DNA of 64,000 nt from Microbacterium sp. Se63.02b (GTDB lineage: Bacteria > Actinomycetota > Actinomycetes > Actinomycetales > Microbacteriaceae). The notes under the pieces are model-generated. The model saw only the letters and a program-made list of their open reading frames with translations, was not told the origin of the DNA and made no database searches. The DNA lies in contig NZ_CP050453.1 of NCBI RefSeq assembly GCF_014171575.1, positions 3,224,001-3,288,000 of the forward strand, read 5' to 3'. Shown piece after piece: positions 8,209-15,729 of the stretch. The translations under genes and the position numbers were made by a program. Every line of letters starts with the position of its first letter. Position 1 is the stretch's first letter.

Positions 8209-9188
8209 GATGCTCGTCCGGCTTGACGGAGGATGCGAGCGAGCACCCGGCGCCGCGATCCGTCGAAGCGCGCCAGCACAGACGCGACCTCGGCGGCGGG
8301 GAGCCGGTGGAGCATGTCCCTGATGCCGGAGCGCATCTCGGCCCGCACGCGCGGGGCCATCCGCCGCGCCCGCACCAGGTGATGGGAGCTGAGCGCGAGC
8401 GCGGTCCACACGACCTTCGGCAGGAAGCGCTCGACGCGTCGGGGTCGCGCTCGACCACGGCGATGACCTCGTTCATCGCTCGGGCGAAGTCGAGCTGCCG
8501 CCTGTCCCTGACCTGGGTGAGGGAGGTGCCGACACCCCGCCGATACAGCAGCGCGGGCGCGTCGACCACCGCGAACGACTCCGTCTGCAGGTGCAGCCGC
8601 CAGATCCAGGGGCGGTCCTCTGCCGTGAACAGCCCCCTCGGGGAAGTCGGCCAGACCGCGGTCGATCAGGCGGCGGTGGAAGATCCCCGCCCACGCGTAG
8701 GGGTAGTCGACCATGGTGGACTCGGTCTCGGGCAGGATCGCCTCCCGGGGCGGCATGACCCGCTCGCGCCAGGGGCTCGGCGCACGTACGAGCGTCCGCT
8801 GCATGCCGGTGACCCTGACATGATCGGTGCGGAGGAAGTCGGCATCCGATTCCCGCAGCCGCGACGCCAGCACCTCGAGCCGTCTCGGCTGCATCCAGTC
8901 ATCGCCGTCGACGAAGCAGAACGCATCGCCCTCGACATGCGCGAGGCCCTGGTTGCGTGCCGTCGCGAGACCTCGTGCCGTCGGGTTGCGCACCACCTCG
9001 GCATGCGGAAACCGCTGTGCGTACTGCCGCATGAGCATGCCCGTGTCGTCGCGGGACCCGTCGTCGATGGCCACGAGCTTGAGCGCGGACGCATCGTCGA
9101 ACTGTCGCGTGAGCGTCTCGAGCGTCGTCCCGATGTACTCGCCGGCGTCCTTGGCGGGAAGGATGACGGTGACGAGGGGTGTGCGCAC
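8205..9188 (-). CDS. Family 2 glycosyltransferase (frame broken)
   Basis: First gene of the nonulosonic acid operon, about 327 residues. It shows the GT-A fold landmarks LVTVILPAKDAGEYIG, the nucleotide motif DDGSRDDT and the DxD-type motif FVDGDDWM. The start is GTG at 9186-9188, four nt after AGGAG. A run of five Cs at 8632-8636 appears one base too long, and one base seems missing near 8437. Between them the correct frame reads VVDAPALLYRRGVGTSLTQV. The stop overlaps the next gene's GTG. It probably builds the acceptor or repeat unit of the surface glycan. Confidence 0.8.
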   Translation of the reverse strand: MRTPLVTVILPAKDAGEYIGTTLETLTRQFDDASALKLVAIDDGSRDDTGMLMRQYAQRFPHAEVVRNPTARGLATARNQGLAHVEGDAFCFVDGDDWMQPRRLEVLASRLRESDADFLRTDHVRVTGMQRTLVRAPSPWRERVMPPREAILPETESTMVDYPYAWAGIFHRRLIDRGLADFPEGAVHGRGPPLDLAAAPADGVVRGGRRARAAVSAGCRHLPHPGQGQAAARLRPSDERGHRRGRARPRRVERFLPKVVWTALALSSHHLVRARRMAPRVRAEMRSGIRDMLHRLPAAEVASVLARFDGSRRRVLARILRQAGRAS

Positions 9189-9300
9189 GGAACTCCTGGG
9201 GCAGACGGTGTCCGGGCATCGTGCCAGGCGTTCGTTGCCGGACGGCATCGCGGAGGTGAACGACCGGTGTCGGCGGACGGCGCGCCCCCGAAGACAGACT

Positions 9301-9397
9301 GAGGTGTGACCCCGTACCCGAACGGGGCCACACCTCCCAGTGCATCGCACTGCCGAACGCCTGACGTTCGGGGAAAGGGATCGCCGATGACGATCCC
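9301..9397. repeat. Array of four tandem stem-loops
   Basis: Stem 1 pairs 9301-9315 with 9322-9336 (14 of 15 bases, 6-nt loop). Stem 2 pairs CAGTGC at 9338-9343 with 9347-9352. Stem 3 pairs CCGAACG at 9353-9359 with 9365-9371 across CCTGA. Stem 4 pairs GGGATCG at 9377-9383 with 9391-9397. The four stems are almost back to back and fill 97 bp of the 5' leader side of the glycan operon. They could be a structured leader, an attenuator or protein-binding sites. Confidence 0.75.
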
Positions 9398-9490
9398 CTC
9401 CGTCTCGAGTTCCGCTGACCCCCATCAACGGACCTCGCGACGATCTCGTCGCCGCGCCCATCCCCCAGAGATGGTCGCGGCGGCACGGTA

Positions 9491-9503
9491 ACATGATACA
9501 TGT
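9491..9503. promoter_or_regulatory. Inverted repeat, possible operator
   Basis: ACATG at 9491-9495 and CATGT at 9499-9503 form a perfect inverted repeat around ATA, about 90 bp before the plus-strand gene at 9595. The AT-rich centre stands out in a G+C-rich region. A regulator is not identified. Confidence 0.35.
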
Positions 9504-9594
9504 CAGAAGCTGTGAGTCTGAACGAATGCCGACAGTGCGCGCGTCGCCGCACGGCAGGTTCGCGCGAAGGCCGCATGTCGGCGACGATGGGAGC

Positions 9595-10536
9595 ATGCTG
9601 TGGCCCTTCGGATCGACCTGGCGCCCGGTGCGGCAGAAGAGACGCGACACCGTCGATCTGCGTTGGCTGAGCGCCAGGACCTGGACCAGGCGCTGGTACC
9701 CGCAGGGCATCGATCTGGGCGAATGGCAGGGGCGACGGACTCTGGCCGTGAGCTGGTTCCGGCAGGATCTCGCCGGGACGCACCTGGCCTCCCGTGTGAC
9801 GCTCGTCGACCTCGAGCGCTCGCGGCACCTGGACATCCTGCTCACCGTCCCTGGCGACGGCGACGGCGACGGCGATGGGGACGAGCTCGAGCCCGCGCCG
9901 ATCCACGCCGGCGGACTCGCCTGGTTCGAAGACAGGCTCTTCGTCGCCGCGACGCGACGCGGCATCTGGGAGTTCGACCTGTCCGACATCCGCACGGTGC
10001 GCGGAGCCGTCGCCCAGCGCCTCGCCGGCGCGCGTCCACGCGGCGGGCGGACGACCGCCCTCGTCGCCGTGCGCACCCGCGTGCATGCGGTCCCCTGCGC
10101 TGCTCGTACCTGGGGCGGGTGTTCGACGACGCAGGCACCCTCTGCCGCGCGTCCTCATCGGCGAGTACCTCCGGGACGACACCGGGAGGATCGGCGAGTT
10201 CACGATTCCCGACGCCGGGAGCGCGGGATTCGCCGAAGAGGATGTCTTCACCCCGGGAATCGCGCAGATGCAGGGCGCCGTCCGCTGGGCGGACCGCTAC
10301 TTCGTGTCGCAGTCGGATCATCTGCGCCCCGGCGCCCTGTGGAGCGGTCGACGCGACGCGCTGCTCAGGGAGCGCATCCGTTGCCGGTCGGGTGCGAGGA
10401 TCTGGCGCTCGACCTCGACGCCGGACTCCTCTGGTCTCTCGGCGAGCACCCCTGGCGCCGGGTGGTGCGCGGCATCCCGCTCGCGCGACTGGGCGTCGAC
10501 GGCGGGCACACAGAGTCGACCGAGAGGCGAACGTAG
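9595..10536 (+). CDS. Conserved hypothetical protein (frame broken)
   Basis: I do not recognise this family. The start is ATG at 9595 after GGGAG, giving MLWPFGSTWRPVRQKRRDTVDL. The readable sequence runs in one frame to about 10095, in a second from about 10140 to 10375 (GEYLRDDTGRIGEF..., MQGAVRWADRYFVSQSDHLRPGA), and returns to the first frame for the C-terminus LALDLDAGLLWSLGEHPWR. Alternating short beta-like segments with W and G residues would suit a beta-propeller-like fold, but this is only an impression. There is a run of GDGDGDGDGD near residue 85. No signal peptide or membrane segment is evident. Confidence 0.55.
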   Translation: MLWPFGSTWRPVRQKRRDTVDLRWLSARTWTRRWYPQGIDLGEWQGRRTLAVSWFRQDLAGTHLASRVTLVDLERSRHLDILLTVPGDGDGDGDGDELEPAPIHAGGLAWFEDRLFVAATRRGIWEFDLSDIRTVRGAVAQRLAGARPRGGRTTALVAVRTRVHAVPCAARTWGGCSTTQAPSAARPHRRVPPGRHREDRRVHDSRRRERGIRRRGCLHPGNRADAGRRPLGGPLLRVAVGSSAPRRPVERSTRRAAQGAHPLPVGCEDLALDLDAGLLWSLGEHPWRRVVRGIPLARLGVDGGHTESTERRT

Positions 10537-10545
10537 ACTGGAGGG

Positions 10546-10902
10546 GTGAAGAAACCCGCGCCGATCCTCGTCTACACCGTGCTGCGGCTGCTGGCGTTCC
10601 TCGTTCCGCTCGCGATCCTCTGGGTGTTCTTCCCGATCTTCCGGGAATTCTGGTGGCTCGCCGCGATCTTCGCCGCGCTCATCGGCATGAGCATCTCGAT
10701 GCTGTTCCTGCGCACGCCGCTCACCGACGCCTCCGCGCGACTGCAGGAGCGCCGCGAGAGCCGCACCTCGGGCGGCCAGGCCGATGCGGATGCCGAGGAC
10801 CAGGCGATCGACGACACGAGCACGTCCGTCGACGAAGACCCCGGTCCTGACGGTTCGGCTCGGACTCAGCCGACGAACGCCCAGAACAGCGCGCCGGCGT
10901 AG
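10546..10902 (+). CDS. DUF4229-family small membrane protein
   Basis: A 118-residue protein starting at GTG 10546, five nt after GGAGG-like sequence. Two membrane helices occupy about residues 8-50 (ILVYTVLRLLAFLVPLAILW and LAAIFAALIGMSISMLF), followed by a charged, Asp/Thr-rich cytoplasmic tail. The pattern FREFWWLAAIFAALIG matches the DUF4229 family of actinobacteria, which has no established function. Its 3' end overlaps the convergent menA by 37 bp. Neighbourhood with menA is common in this bacterial group as far as I recall. Confidence 0.75.
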   Translation: MKKPAPILVYTVLRLLAFLVPLAILWVFFPIFREFWWLAAIFAALIGMSISMLFLRTPLTDASARLQERRESRTSGGQADADAEDQAIDDTSTSVDEDPGPDGSARTQPTNAQNSAPA

Positions 10903-11840
10903 AGCAGCGCCGTCAGCGATGTGAGCGCGAGCGCGGTGACGAGTTCCTTCGGCTGGCGGTAGGTCCAGACGATGAGGATCGCGGGCAACCCGGCGAGGAG
11001 CGCCAGCAGCGAGAGCCACGCGATCGGGAACAGCAGCGCGAGGAACACCGCGATCGCGAACGGAGCGAGCACGAAGAGTGTGAACAGCACCTGCGTGGCC
11101 CGACGGCCGATCAGCACCGTGAGGGTGCGCTTGCCGACCTCGCGGTCCTGATCGATGTCGCGCAGATTGTTCGCCAACAGCACGGCGCATGCGAACAGAC
11201 CGGCCGCGATCGCCCCGAGCCAAGCCTGCTGCGGCAGTTCGAACGCCTGCACCCAGGTGGTGCCGAGGGTCGCGACGAGTCCGAAGAACACGAACACGAA
11301 CACCTCGCCCAGCCCGTAGTAGCCGTACGGTCGCTTGCCCCCGGTGTAGAACCAGGCGGCGACGATGCACGCGGCTCCGACGGCGAGCATCCACCACTGC
11401 CCCGTGCGCACCACGATCGCGAGTCCGACCAGTGCCGCGAGCGCGAAGAACACCAGCCCGATGACCAGCACCGTGCGCGGCGCCACCCGCCCTGACGCGG
11501 TGAGTCGCGCGGGCCCGACGCGGTGGGCGTCGGTGCCGCGGATGCCGTCGCTGTAGTCGTTCGTGAAGTTCACGCCGATCTGGAGCAGCACCGCGACAGC
11601 GAGGCACGCGAGCGCGATGACCCAGTGGAACTCGGGTCCTGTGCTGCGGGCGGCGCCCGTGCCGATGACCACCGGGGCGATCGCGAGCGGCAGGGTGCGC
11701 AGGCGCGCCGCCCCGATCCAGTCGGACACCGTGACCGGCCCCGCTTCGACGACCGGACGCTTCGCGGGGTTGCCGCTGGTGCGGGCCGGGGTGCGCTTCG
11801 CGCTCGGGGTCTTCTTCTTGCGCTGTGAGGATGCTGCCAC
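10866..11840 (-). CDS. menA: 1,4-dihydroxy-2-naphthoate polyprenyltransferase
   Basis: The 324-residue integral membrane UbiA-family enzyme joins the polyprenyl chain to DHNA, the membrane step of menaquinone synthesis. The first Asp-rich motif is NDYSDGIRGTD and the second is NNLRDIDQDREVGKRTL; about eight to nine membrane helices follow the usual spacing. The N-terminal 35 residues are Lys/Arg/Pro rich and cytoplasmic. It is convergent with, and overlaps, the DUF4229 gene. Identification is firm. Confidence 0.95.
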   Translation of the reverse strand: MAASSQRKKKTPSAKRTPARTSGNPAKRPVVEAGPVTVSDWIGAARLRTLPLAIAPVVIGTGAARSTGPEFHWVIALACLAVAVLLQIGVNFTNDYSDGIRGTDAHRVGPARLTASGRVAPRTVLVIGLVFFALAALVGLAIVVRTGQWWMLAVGAACIVAAWFYTGGKRPYGYYGLGEVFVFVFFGLVATLGTTWVQAFELPQQAWLGAIAAGLFACAVLLANNLRDIDQDREVGKRTLTVLIGRRATQVLFTLFVLAPFAIAVFLALLFPIAWLSLLALLAGLPAILIVWTYRQPKELVTALALTSLTALLYAGALFWAFVG

Positions 11841-11891
11841 CCACGGAATCCTAGTGGCCGCACCGATGGCCGACCTCCGCGGGCCGCGGGA

Positions 11892-12182
11892 TCAGGTGTT
11901 CGGGTTGCTGTCCTTGCCGTCGAGCCAGAGCGTGTTCGACGCATCGCCGTGCGCTCCGCCCGTGCCGACGTGCTTGTCGCTGATCTGCGGACCCTTGGTG
12001 ATCACGTGCACGAGCGCCATGGCGTGCCCCTGACCGAGCTGGTAGTCCTCTTTCAGCCACGCGACGATGGGCGCAGCCTTGGTCGTCTGGTCGAACCCCT
12101 TCTCGGTGGCGCGTTCGATGAACTGCCGCGGAGTGAGGCCGGTCTTGGTCTCGATGTTGTCGAGGTATGCCTGGAAGGACAT
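11892..12182 (-). CDS. DUF4287-domain protein
   Basis: A 96-residue soluble protein that opens with SFQAYLDNIETKTGLTPRQFIE and contains GQGHAMALVHVI, the hallmark pattern of DUF4287. The C-terminus KHVGTGGAHGD...LWLDGKDSN is also typical. No biochemical function is established for the family. It sits 14 bp downstream of the cupin gene on the same strand and may be co-transcribed with it. Confidence 0.8.
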   Translation of the reverse strand: MSFQAYLDNIETKTGLTPRQFIERATEKGFDQTTKAAPIVAWLKEDYQLGQGHAMALVHVITKGPQISDKHVGTGGAHGDASNTLWLDGKDSNPNT

Positions 12183-12196
12183 GTGTGCTCCTGTGC

Positions 12197-12559
12197 TCAG
12201 TCTTCGTCGAGGAAGGTCTGGATGATGGTCGCGGACGCGTGGATGCCGATGATCGTGAGGACGCCGTCACCCACGTTGGTGAAGCGGTGCGGGACGTAGG
12301 CGGGACCGGTCGCGGTGTCTCCAGCCCTGGCGACCAGAGTCTCGTCGCCGACGGTGATCGCGGCGACACCCTCGATCACCACCCAGGTCTCAGGATAGGG
12401 ATGCCAGTGCAGTCCCGGACCCTCGCCCGGGTGGTTCTCCACGAAGAAGTAGGAGACGGCGGCGCCATGGTCCGCCCCGACGAACCGGCGACTGCGACCG
12501 GAGCCGATCCGGATGTCACCCGCGGCGACGACCACGGAGGGAGATGGTGTGCTGTTCAT
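12197..12559 (-). CDS. Single-domain cupin protein
   Basis: A 120-residue beta-barrel protein with both cupin motifs: G(X)5HWHPYPETWVVIEG in the first half and GDTATGPAYVPHRFTNVG in the second. The histidines and glutamate could bind a metal. It ends with an Asp/Glu-rich tail. The start MNSTPSPSVVVAAGD is at 12559, 45 bp from a divergent ArsR-type regulator whose operator-like palindrome lies in between. This suggests control of the cupin by that regulator. The substrate is unknown. Confidence 0.85.
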   Translation of the reverse strand: MNSTPSPSVVVAAGDIRIGSGRSRRFVGADHGAAVSYFFVENHPGEGPGLHWHPYPETWVVIEGVAAITVGDETLVARAGDTATGPAYVPHRFTNVGDGVLTIIGIHASATIIQTFLDED

Positions 12560-12569
12560 GGCTTCAGTC

Positions 12570-12598
12570 TCGACAGCCTCACGGACAGTCCCTAGAGT
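12570..12598 (+). promoter_or_regulatory. Promoter of the ArsR-type regulator
   Basis: TCGACA at 12570-12575 and TAGAGT at 12593-12598 are separated by 17 bp, a good match to an actinobacterial housekeeping promoter. The predicted start of transcription falls at or next to the GTG start codon at 12605, implying a leaderless mRNA. Confidence 0.6.
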
Positions 12599-12616
12599 TT
12601 CGATGTGGATCGAAAC
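12597..12616. promoter_or_regulatory. Palindromic operator over the ArsR start codon
   Basis: GTTTCGAT and ATCGAAAC form a perfect 8-bp inverted repeat separated by GTGG. It overlaps the -10 box and the putative transcription and translation start of the regulator and lies 38 bp from the divergent cupin start. This geometry fits autorepression by a winged-helix dimer. Confidence 0.65.
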
Positions 12617-13630
12617 ATGCCGCCGATCGAGGGCGTCGAGCATCCCGACCACCGCGTCGAGTTCCACCTGAGCCCCGGCGACATCGAGGCCGTGCGGTTC
12701 GGCGTCTCCCCCGGTCACGAGCTGGCGCACGCGGTACGGGCACTCCGGCGCCCTGCCGCCAACCCGCTGCAGTGGGGATGGCTTCGGACGGTGCGCGACA
12801 GGCTTCCGCGTGACGACTTCGCGCTGCTGTCGACCGTGATCGGCGACGACGGCTACCTGCCCGACTTCCTGACGACCGCGCCGCGCTGGGACCTGACTCC
12901 GGAGGCCGAGCTCGAGGGACTGCGCGCCACGCCTGTCGAACCGATGCGCGTCGACTTCGGCAAGATGGTGCTGCGCTCGACCGGAGCCCGGCAGCAGGCG
13001 CTTCGCGAGATGCAGGCGCGTCCGGTGCGGGCACGCGCGATGATCGCCGACGCCTGGGCCGGGGTGTGGGATGCCGCGCTCGCCCCGGTATGGCCGCAGC
13101 TCGAACGCCTGCTGCGAGCCGACATCGCGGTCCGCGCCCAACGGATCGCGACCGGAGGCATCGCCGGGATGGCCGGAGAGCTGCACCGGCAGGTCACCTG
13201 GTCGGAGGGCGCGGTGCGGGTCTCGCTGCGGCGCCACAGCGAACAGGTCGACTGCCGGGGAAGCGGCCTGGTGCTGGCCCCCTCTGTCATGTCCTCCTGG
13301 GGTTGCATGGTGCTGACCGAGCCTCCGGCGCAACCCACCCTGTTCTACCCGGCCCGCGGCGTCACCGCGGGGTGGGCCAGGGACACGGCCGACATCGCCG
13401 ATGCTCTCGGCGCCCTGCTGGGACCAGCCAGAGCGGGGATCCTGCTCCGAGCGGGTACCGCCAGGACGACATCGCAGGTCGCCCGGGATGCCGGCCTCGC
13501 AGTATCGACCGCGTCGCATCACCTCGCCGTGCTCCGCGGAGCAGGGCTGGTCGCGAGCGAGCGCGCCGGCACCAGGATGCTGCATCTGCGCACCCCGCTG
13601 GGCGAGGCGGTGGTGGGCGCTGTGCTCTGA
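12605..13630 (+). CDS. ArsR-family winged-helix regulator with N-terminal DUF5937-like domain
   Basis: A 341-residue protein. The last 90 residues form an ArsR winged helix (TSQVARDAGLAVSTASHHLAVLRGAGLV), while the first 240 form a sensor-like domain seen in large actinobacterial ArsR proteins, starting HRVEFHLSPGDIEAVRFGVSPGHEL. Two starts are possible: GTG at 12605, consistent with a leaderless transcript, or ATG at 12617 four codons later. The perfect palindrome spanning 12597-12616 suggests autoregulation. The gene ends immediately before the convergent Lrp gene stop, with no spacer. The effector is unknown. Confidence 0.8.
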   Translation: MDRNMPPIEGVEHPDHRVEFHLSPGDIEAVRFGVSPGHELAHAVRALRRPAANPLQWGWLRTVRDRLPRDDFALLSTVIGDDGYLPDFLTTAPRWDLTPEAELEGLRATPVEPMRVDFGKMVLRSTGARQQALREMQARPVRARAMIADAWAGVWDAALAPVWPQLERLLRADIAVRAQRIATGGIAGMAGELHRQVTWSEGAVRVSLRRHSEQVDCRGSGLVLAPSVMSSWGCMVLTEPPAQPTLFYPARGVTAGWARDTADIADALGALLGPARAGILLRAGTARTTSQVARDAGLAVSTASHHLAVLRGAGLVASERAGTRMLHLRTPLGEAVVGAVL

Positions 13631-14089
13631 CTACTCGGCCGAATCCACCGGGATGATCGGGCGGTGCTCGTAGTAGGTCTGCAGCACCACGGTCGTACGG
13701 GTGCTGACGTTGGCGGCGAGGCGCACATCACGGACGAGTTCCTCGAGCGCCCGCGGTGACGCGACACGGACGAACAGCATGTAGCTGGCGTCGCCGGCGA
13801 TGGAGTGGCAGGCCTCGATCGCCGCGAGATGTTCGAGGAGGTCGGGGGCGTTGTCGGGCTGCGCTGGGTCGAGCGGGGTGATCTCGATGAAGGCGGAGAG
13901 CGGAGTGCCCACCTGCTCGGGGTCGAGGATCGCGCGGTATCCGGAGATCACTCCCCTCGTCTCCAACCTGCGCAGACGCGACTGCACCGCGGAGACCGAT
14001 AGCCCGACGGCGTCGGACAGCTGAGAGAGGGTGGCGCGGCCGTCTCGGGAGATCGCGGCCAGGATCGCGCGGTCGACAGAATCATCCAT
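13631..14089 (-). CDS. Lrp/AsnC-family transcriptional regulator
   Basis: A 152-residue protein with an N-terminal helix-turn-helix (LSQLSDAVGLSVSAVQSRLRRLETRGVI) and a C-terminal RAM/ligand-binding domain with SAFIEITPL and CHSIAGDASYMLFVRV. Such proteins form octamers and respond to amino acids. The ATG at 14087-14089 gives MDDSVDRAILAAISRDGRATL, the canonical beginning. It is divergent from the DUF6421 gene at 14162 and probably controls it; an inverted repeat lies between them. Confidence 0.92.
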   Translation of the reverse strand: MDDSVDRAILAAISRDGRATLSQLSDAVGLSVSAVQSRLRRLETRGVISGYRAILDPEQVGTPLSAFIEITPLDPAQPDNAPDLLEHLAAIEACHSIAGDASYMLFVRVASPRALEELVRDVRLAANVSTRTTVVLQTYYEHRPIIPVDSAE

Positions 14090-14109
14090 AGCTGTAAGAT
14101 TATCGTCAG

Positions 14110-14130
14110 GATTCCGTTTATGCAGGAATC
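14110..14130. promoter_or_regulatory. Inverted repeat between lrp-type gene and DUF6421 gene
   Basis: GATTCC at 14110-14115 and GGAATC at 14125-14130 form a perfect inverted repeat with a 9-nt AT-rich spacer. It lies in the 72-bp divergent intergenic region and is a natural candidate for Lrp binding. Confidence 0.5.
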
Positions 14131-14161
14131 TTTCCGTTGAATACTCCGATCGGAGGTCCCG

Positions 14162-15601
14162 ATGTCCCTTCTTTCCGCCAACAGTTCCGCTGTTCAGGCC
14201 ATCGTCGGCGAACCCGAGGTCGTCGAGGATGCGTCGACCGCTGAGCAGTCCGCCGCGTGGGCGCAGCTCAAAGACGCCGCGATCGCGATCCGAGAGATGC
14301 AGATCAAGGACGGCTCGATCCCGGATGCCGCGCACCACGCCGCCGCCCGTGACCTCGTCGGCGCCATCACCGCCGGTATCCGCGCCCTCGCCCCGGCCTT
14401 CCCGCATGACGCGGAGTACCTCGCCACTTCCGTGGTCGACTTCGATCGGTGGGCATCCGAGGACTTCGGCGTGCCGGACTTCCTCGACTCGCTGATGGCC
14501 TTCCAGCCGCAGCAGAACCGGGTCGACGGCATCCGCCACCTCGTCGTCTTCCCGATGTACACGCAGAACGGCTCGAGCGACCGCCTGGTCGAAGCTCTGA
14601 TCGTCGAGACGATCTGGCCCGAGTTCATCGCGGCTCTCGAAGCCGGCGACTACGGCAACAAGCTGTTCGTCTCGCTGCGACTCGTCGACTTCACGCCCGG
14701 CTACGACACGAACTCGGCCGTGCTGTTCCCCGAGACCGTCGCGATGCGCGAGATCCCGACCTTCACCTGGGGGGCGATCTTCCAGGACCGTGAGGCGGCC
14801 CGCTACCGTCGCGTGGTGCGCGCCGCCGCCGAGATCACGAACCTCGACCTGCCGGAGCGCGCTGCGGCGATGCTCGACGACCAGCAGGTGGCCGAGAAGA
14901 CCTTCGTGATGTGGGACATCATCCACGACCGCACCCACATGCGCGGCGACCTCCCGTTCGACCCGTTCATGATCAAGCAGCGGATGCCGTTCTTCCTCTA
15001 CTCGCTCGAGGAGATGCGCTGCGACATGACGGCGTTCCGCGAGTCGGTGAAGATCGAGCGCGCCCTCGCGGCGCGCATCGAGGCCGGCGAAGAGCTCACC
15101 GCGACCGAGCAGGAGATGCACGACTACGCGCACCTCGTGCAGTACGCCGTGATCTTCGACCGCATCTTCCGCTTCGCGATCACGGGCACCCGGACGCGCA
15201 ACTACGACGCGGTCGGCGGGCAGCTGCTGTTCGCGTGGCTGCACCAGCGCGGCGTGCTGCACTGGACCGACACCGCCCTGGCGTTCGACTGGGAGAACGT
15301 GCCGGACGCCGTGGTGGCCCTGGGCGACGCGATCGACGACCTGTACTGGCACTCGATCGACCGCCCGAAGGTCGCGCACTGGCTCGCGGCATACGAGCTC
15401 GTCCGCGGCACCCTCACACCTCATCCGGCATCGCAGTGGGCTCGCGGCCTGTCGGACGAGATCCTCGCCGGAGCGCCGAAGGGCTACACGGACGCGGTGA
15501 TGGACGACGAGTTCCCGCTGTCGATGTTCTTCGAGACCCTCGACAAGAAGATGAAGCCGGTCATCGAGTCGACCGTCGGCATCCGCGGCACGGACGACTG
15601 A
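14162..15601 (+). CDS. DUF6421-family protein
   Basis: A 479-residue soluble protein resembling the actinobacterial DUF6421 family. The start follows GGAGGT by three nt. Conserved-looking stretches include FPMYTQNGSSDRLVEALIVE, FVMWDIIHDRTHMRGDLPFDP and YAVIFDRIFRFAITG. The repeated His/Asp/Glu pattern in WDIIHDRTHMRG could be metal-binding, but no catalytic role is established. It is divergent from, and likely regulated by, the Lrp-type gene. Nothing in the sequence links it to the downstream SDR except orientation and a 128-bp gap. Confidence 0.8.
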   Translation: MSLLSANSSAVQAIVGEPEVVEDASTAEQSAAWAQLKDAAIAIREMQIKDGSIPDAAHHAAARDLVGAITAGIRALAPAFPHDAEYLATSVVDFDRWASEDFGVPDFLDSLMAFQPQQNRVDGIRHLVVFPMYTQNGSSDRLVEALIVETIWPEFIAALEAGDYGNKLFVSLRLVDFTPGYDTNSAVLFPETVAMREIPTFTWGAIFQDREAARYRRVVRAAAEITNLDLPERAAAMLDDQQVAEKTFVMWDIIHDRTHMRGDLPFDPFMIKQRMPFFLYSLEEMRCDMTAFRESVKIERALAARIEAGEELTATEQEMHDYAHLVQYAVIFDRIFRFAITGTRTRNYDAVGGQLLFAWLHQRGVLHWTDTALAFDWENVPDAVVALGDAIDDLYWHSIDRPKVAHWLAAYELVRGTLTPHPASQWARGLSDEILAGAPKGYTDAVMDDEFPLSMFFETLDKKMKPVIESTVGIRGTDD

Positions 15602-15729
15602 CCAGTGCGCGCATCGCGCGCGCTCCCGATGTGACGCTGGGGCGCACCGCGCTGCGGCCGGAACCTGTTCTGCGGACTCTTCCGCCGGTTTCGGCCGCAG
15701 ACGCCCCTCGATCCGGAAGAGTGGAGCAC

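Larger units (their letters stand above)
9189..9594. other. 405-bp divergent intergenic region with hairpin array
   Basis: No gene was recognised between the glycan operon and the plus-strand gene at 9595. The region contains four tandem perfect or near-perfect hairpins at 9301-9397 and a short inverted repeat at 9491-9503, listed separately. It must carry both divergent promoters. Confidence 0.6.

Noticed and set aside
5785..8226. An 813-codon open frame on the plus strand opposite the glycan operon
   Set aside because: It is antisense to neuA and the polysialyltransferase gene, is rich in Arg/His/Asp with no recognisable domain, and is the normal by-product of high-GC codon bias.
9843..9880. 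GACGGC-type short tandem repeat encoding GDGDGDGD
   Set aside because: It is a simple in-frame low-complexity segment of the hypothetical protein and not an independent element.
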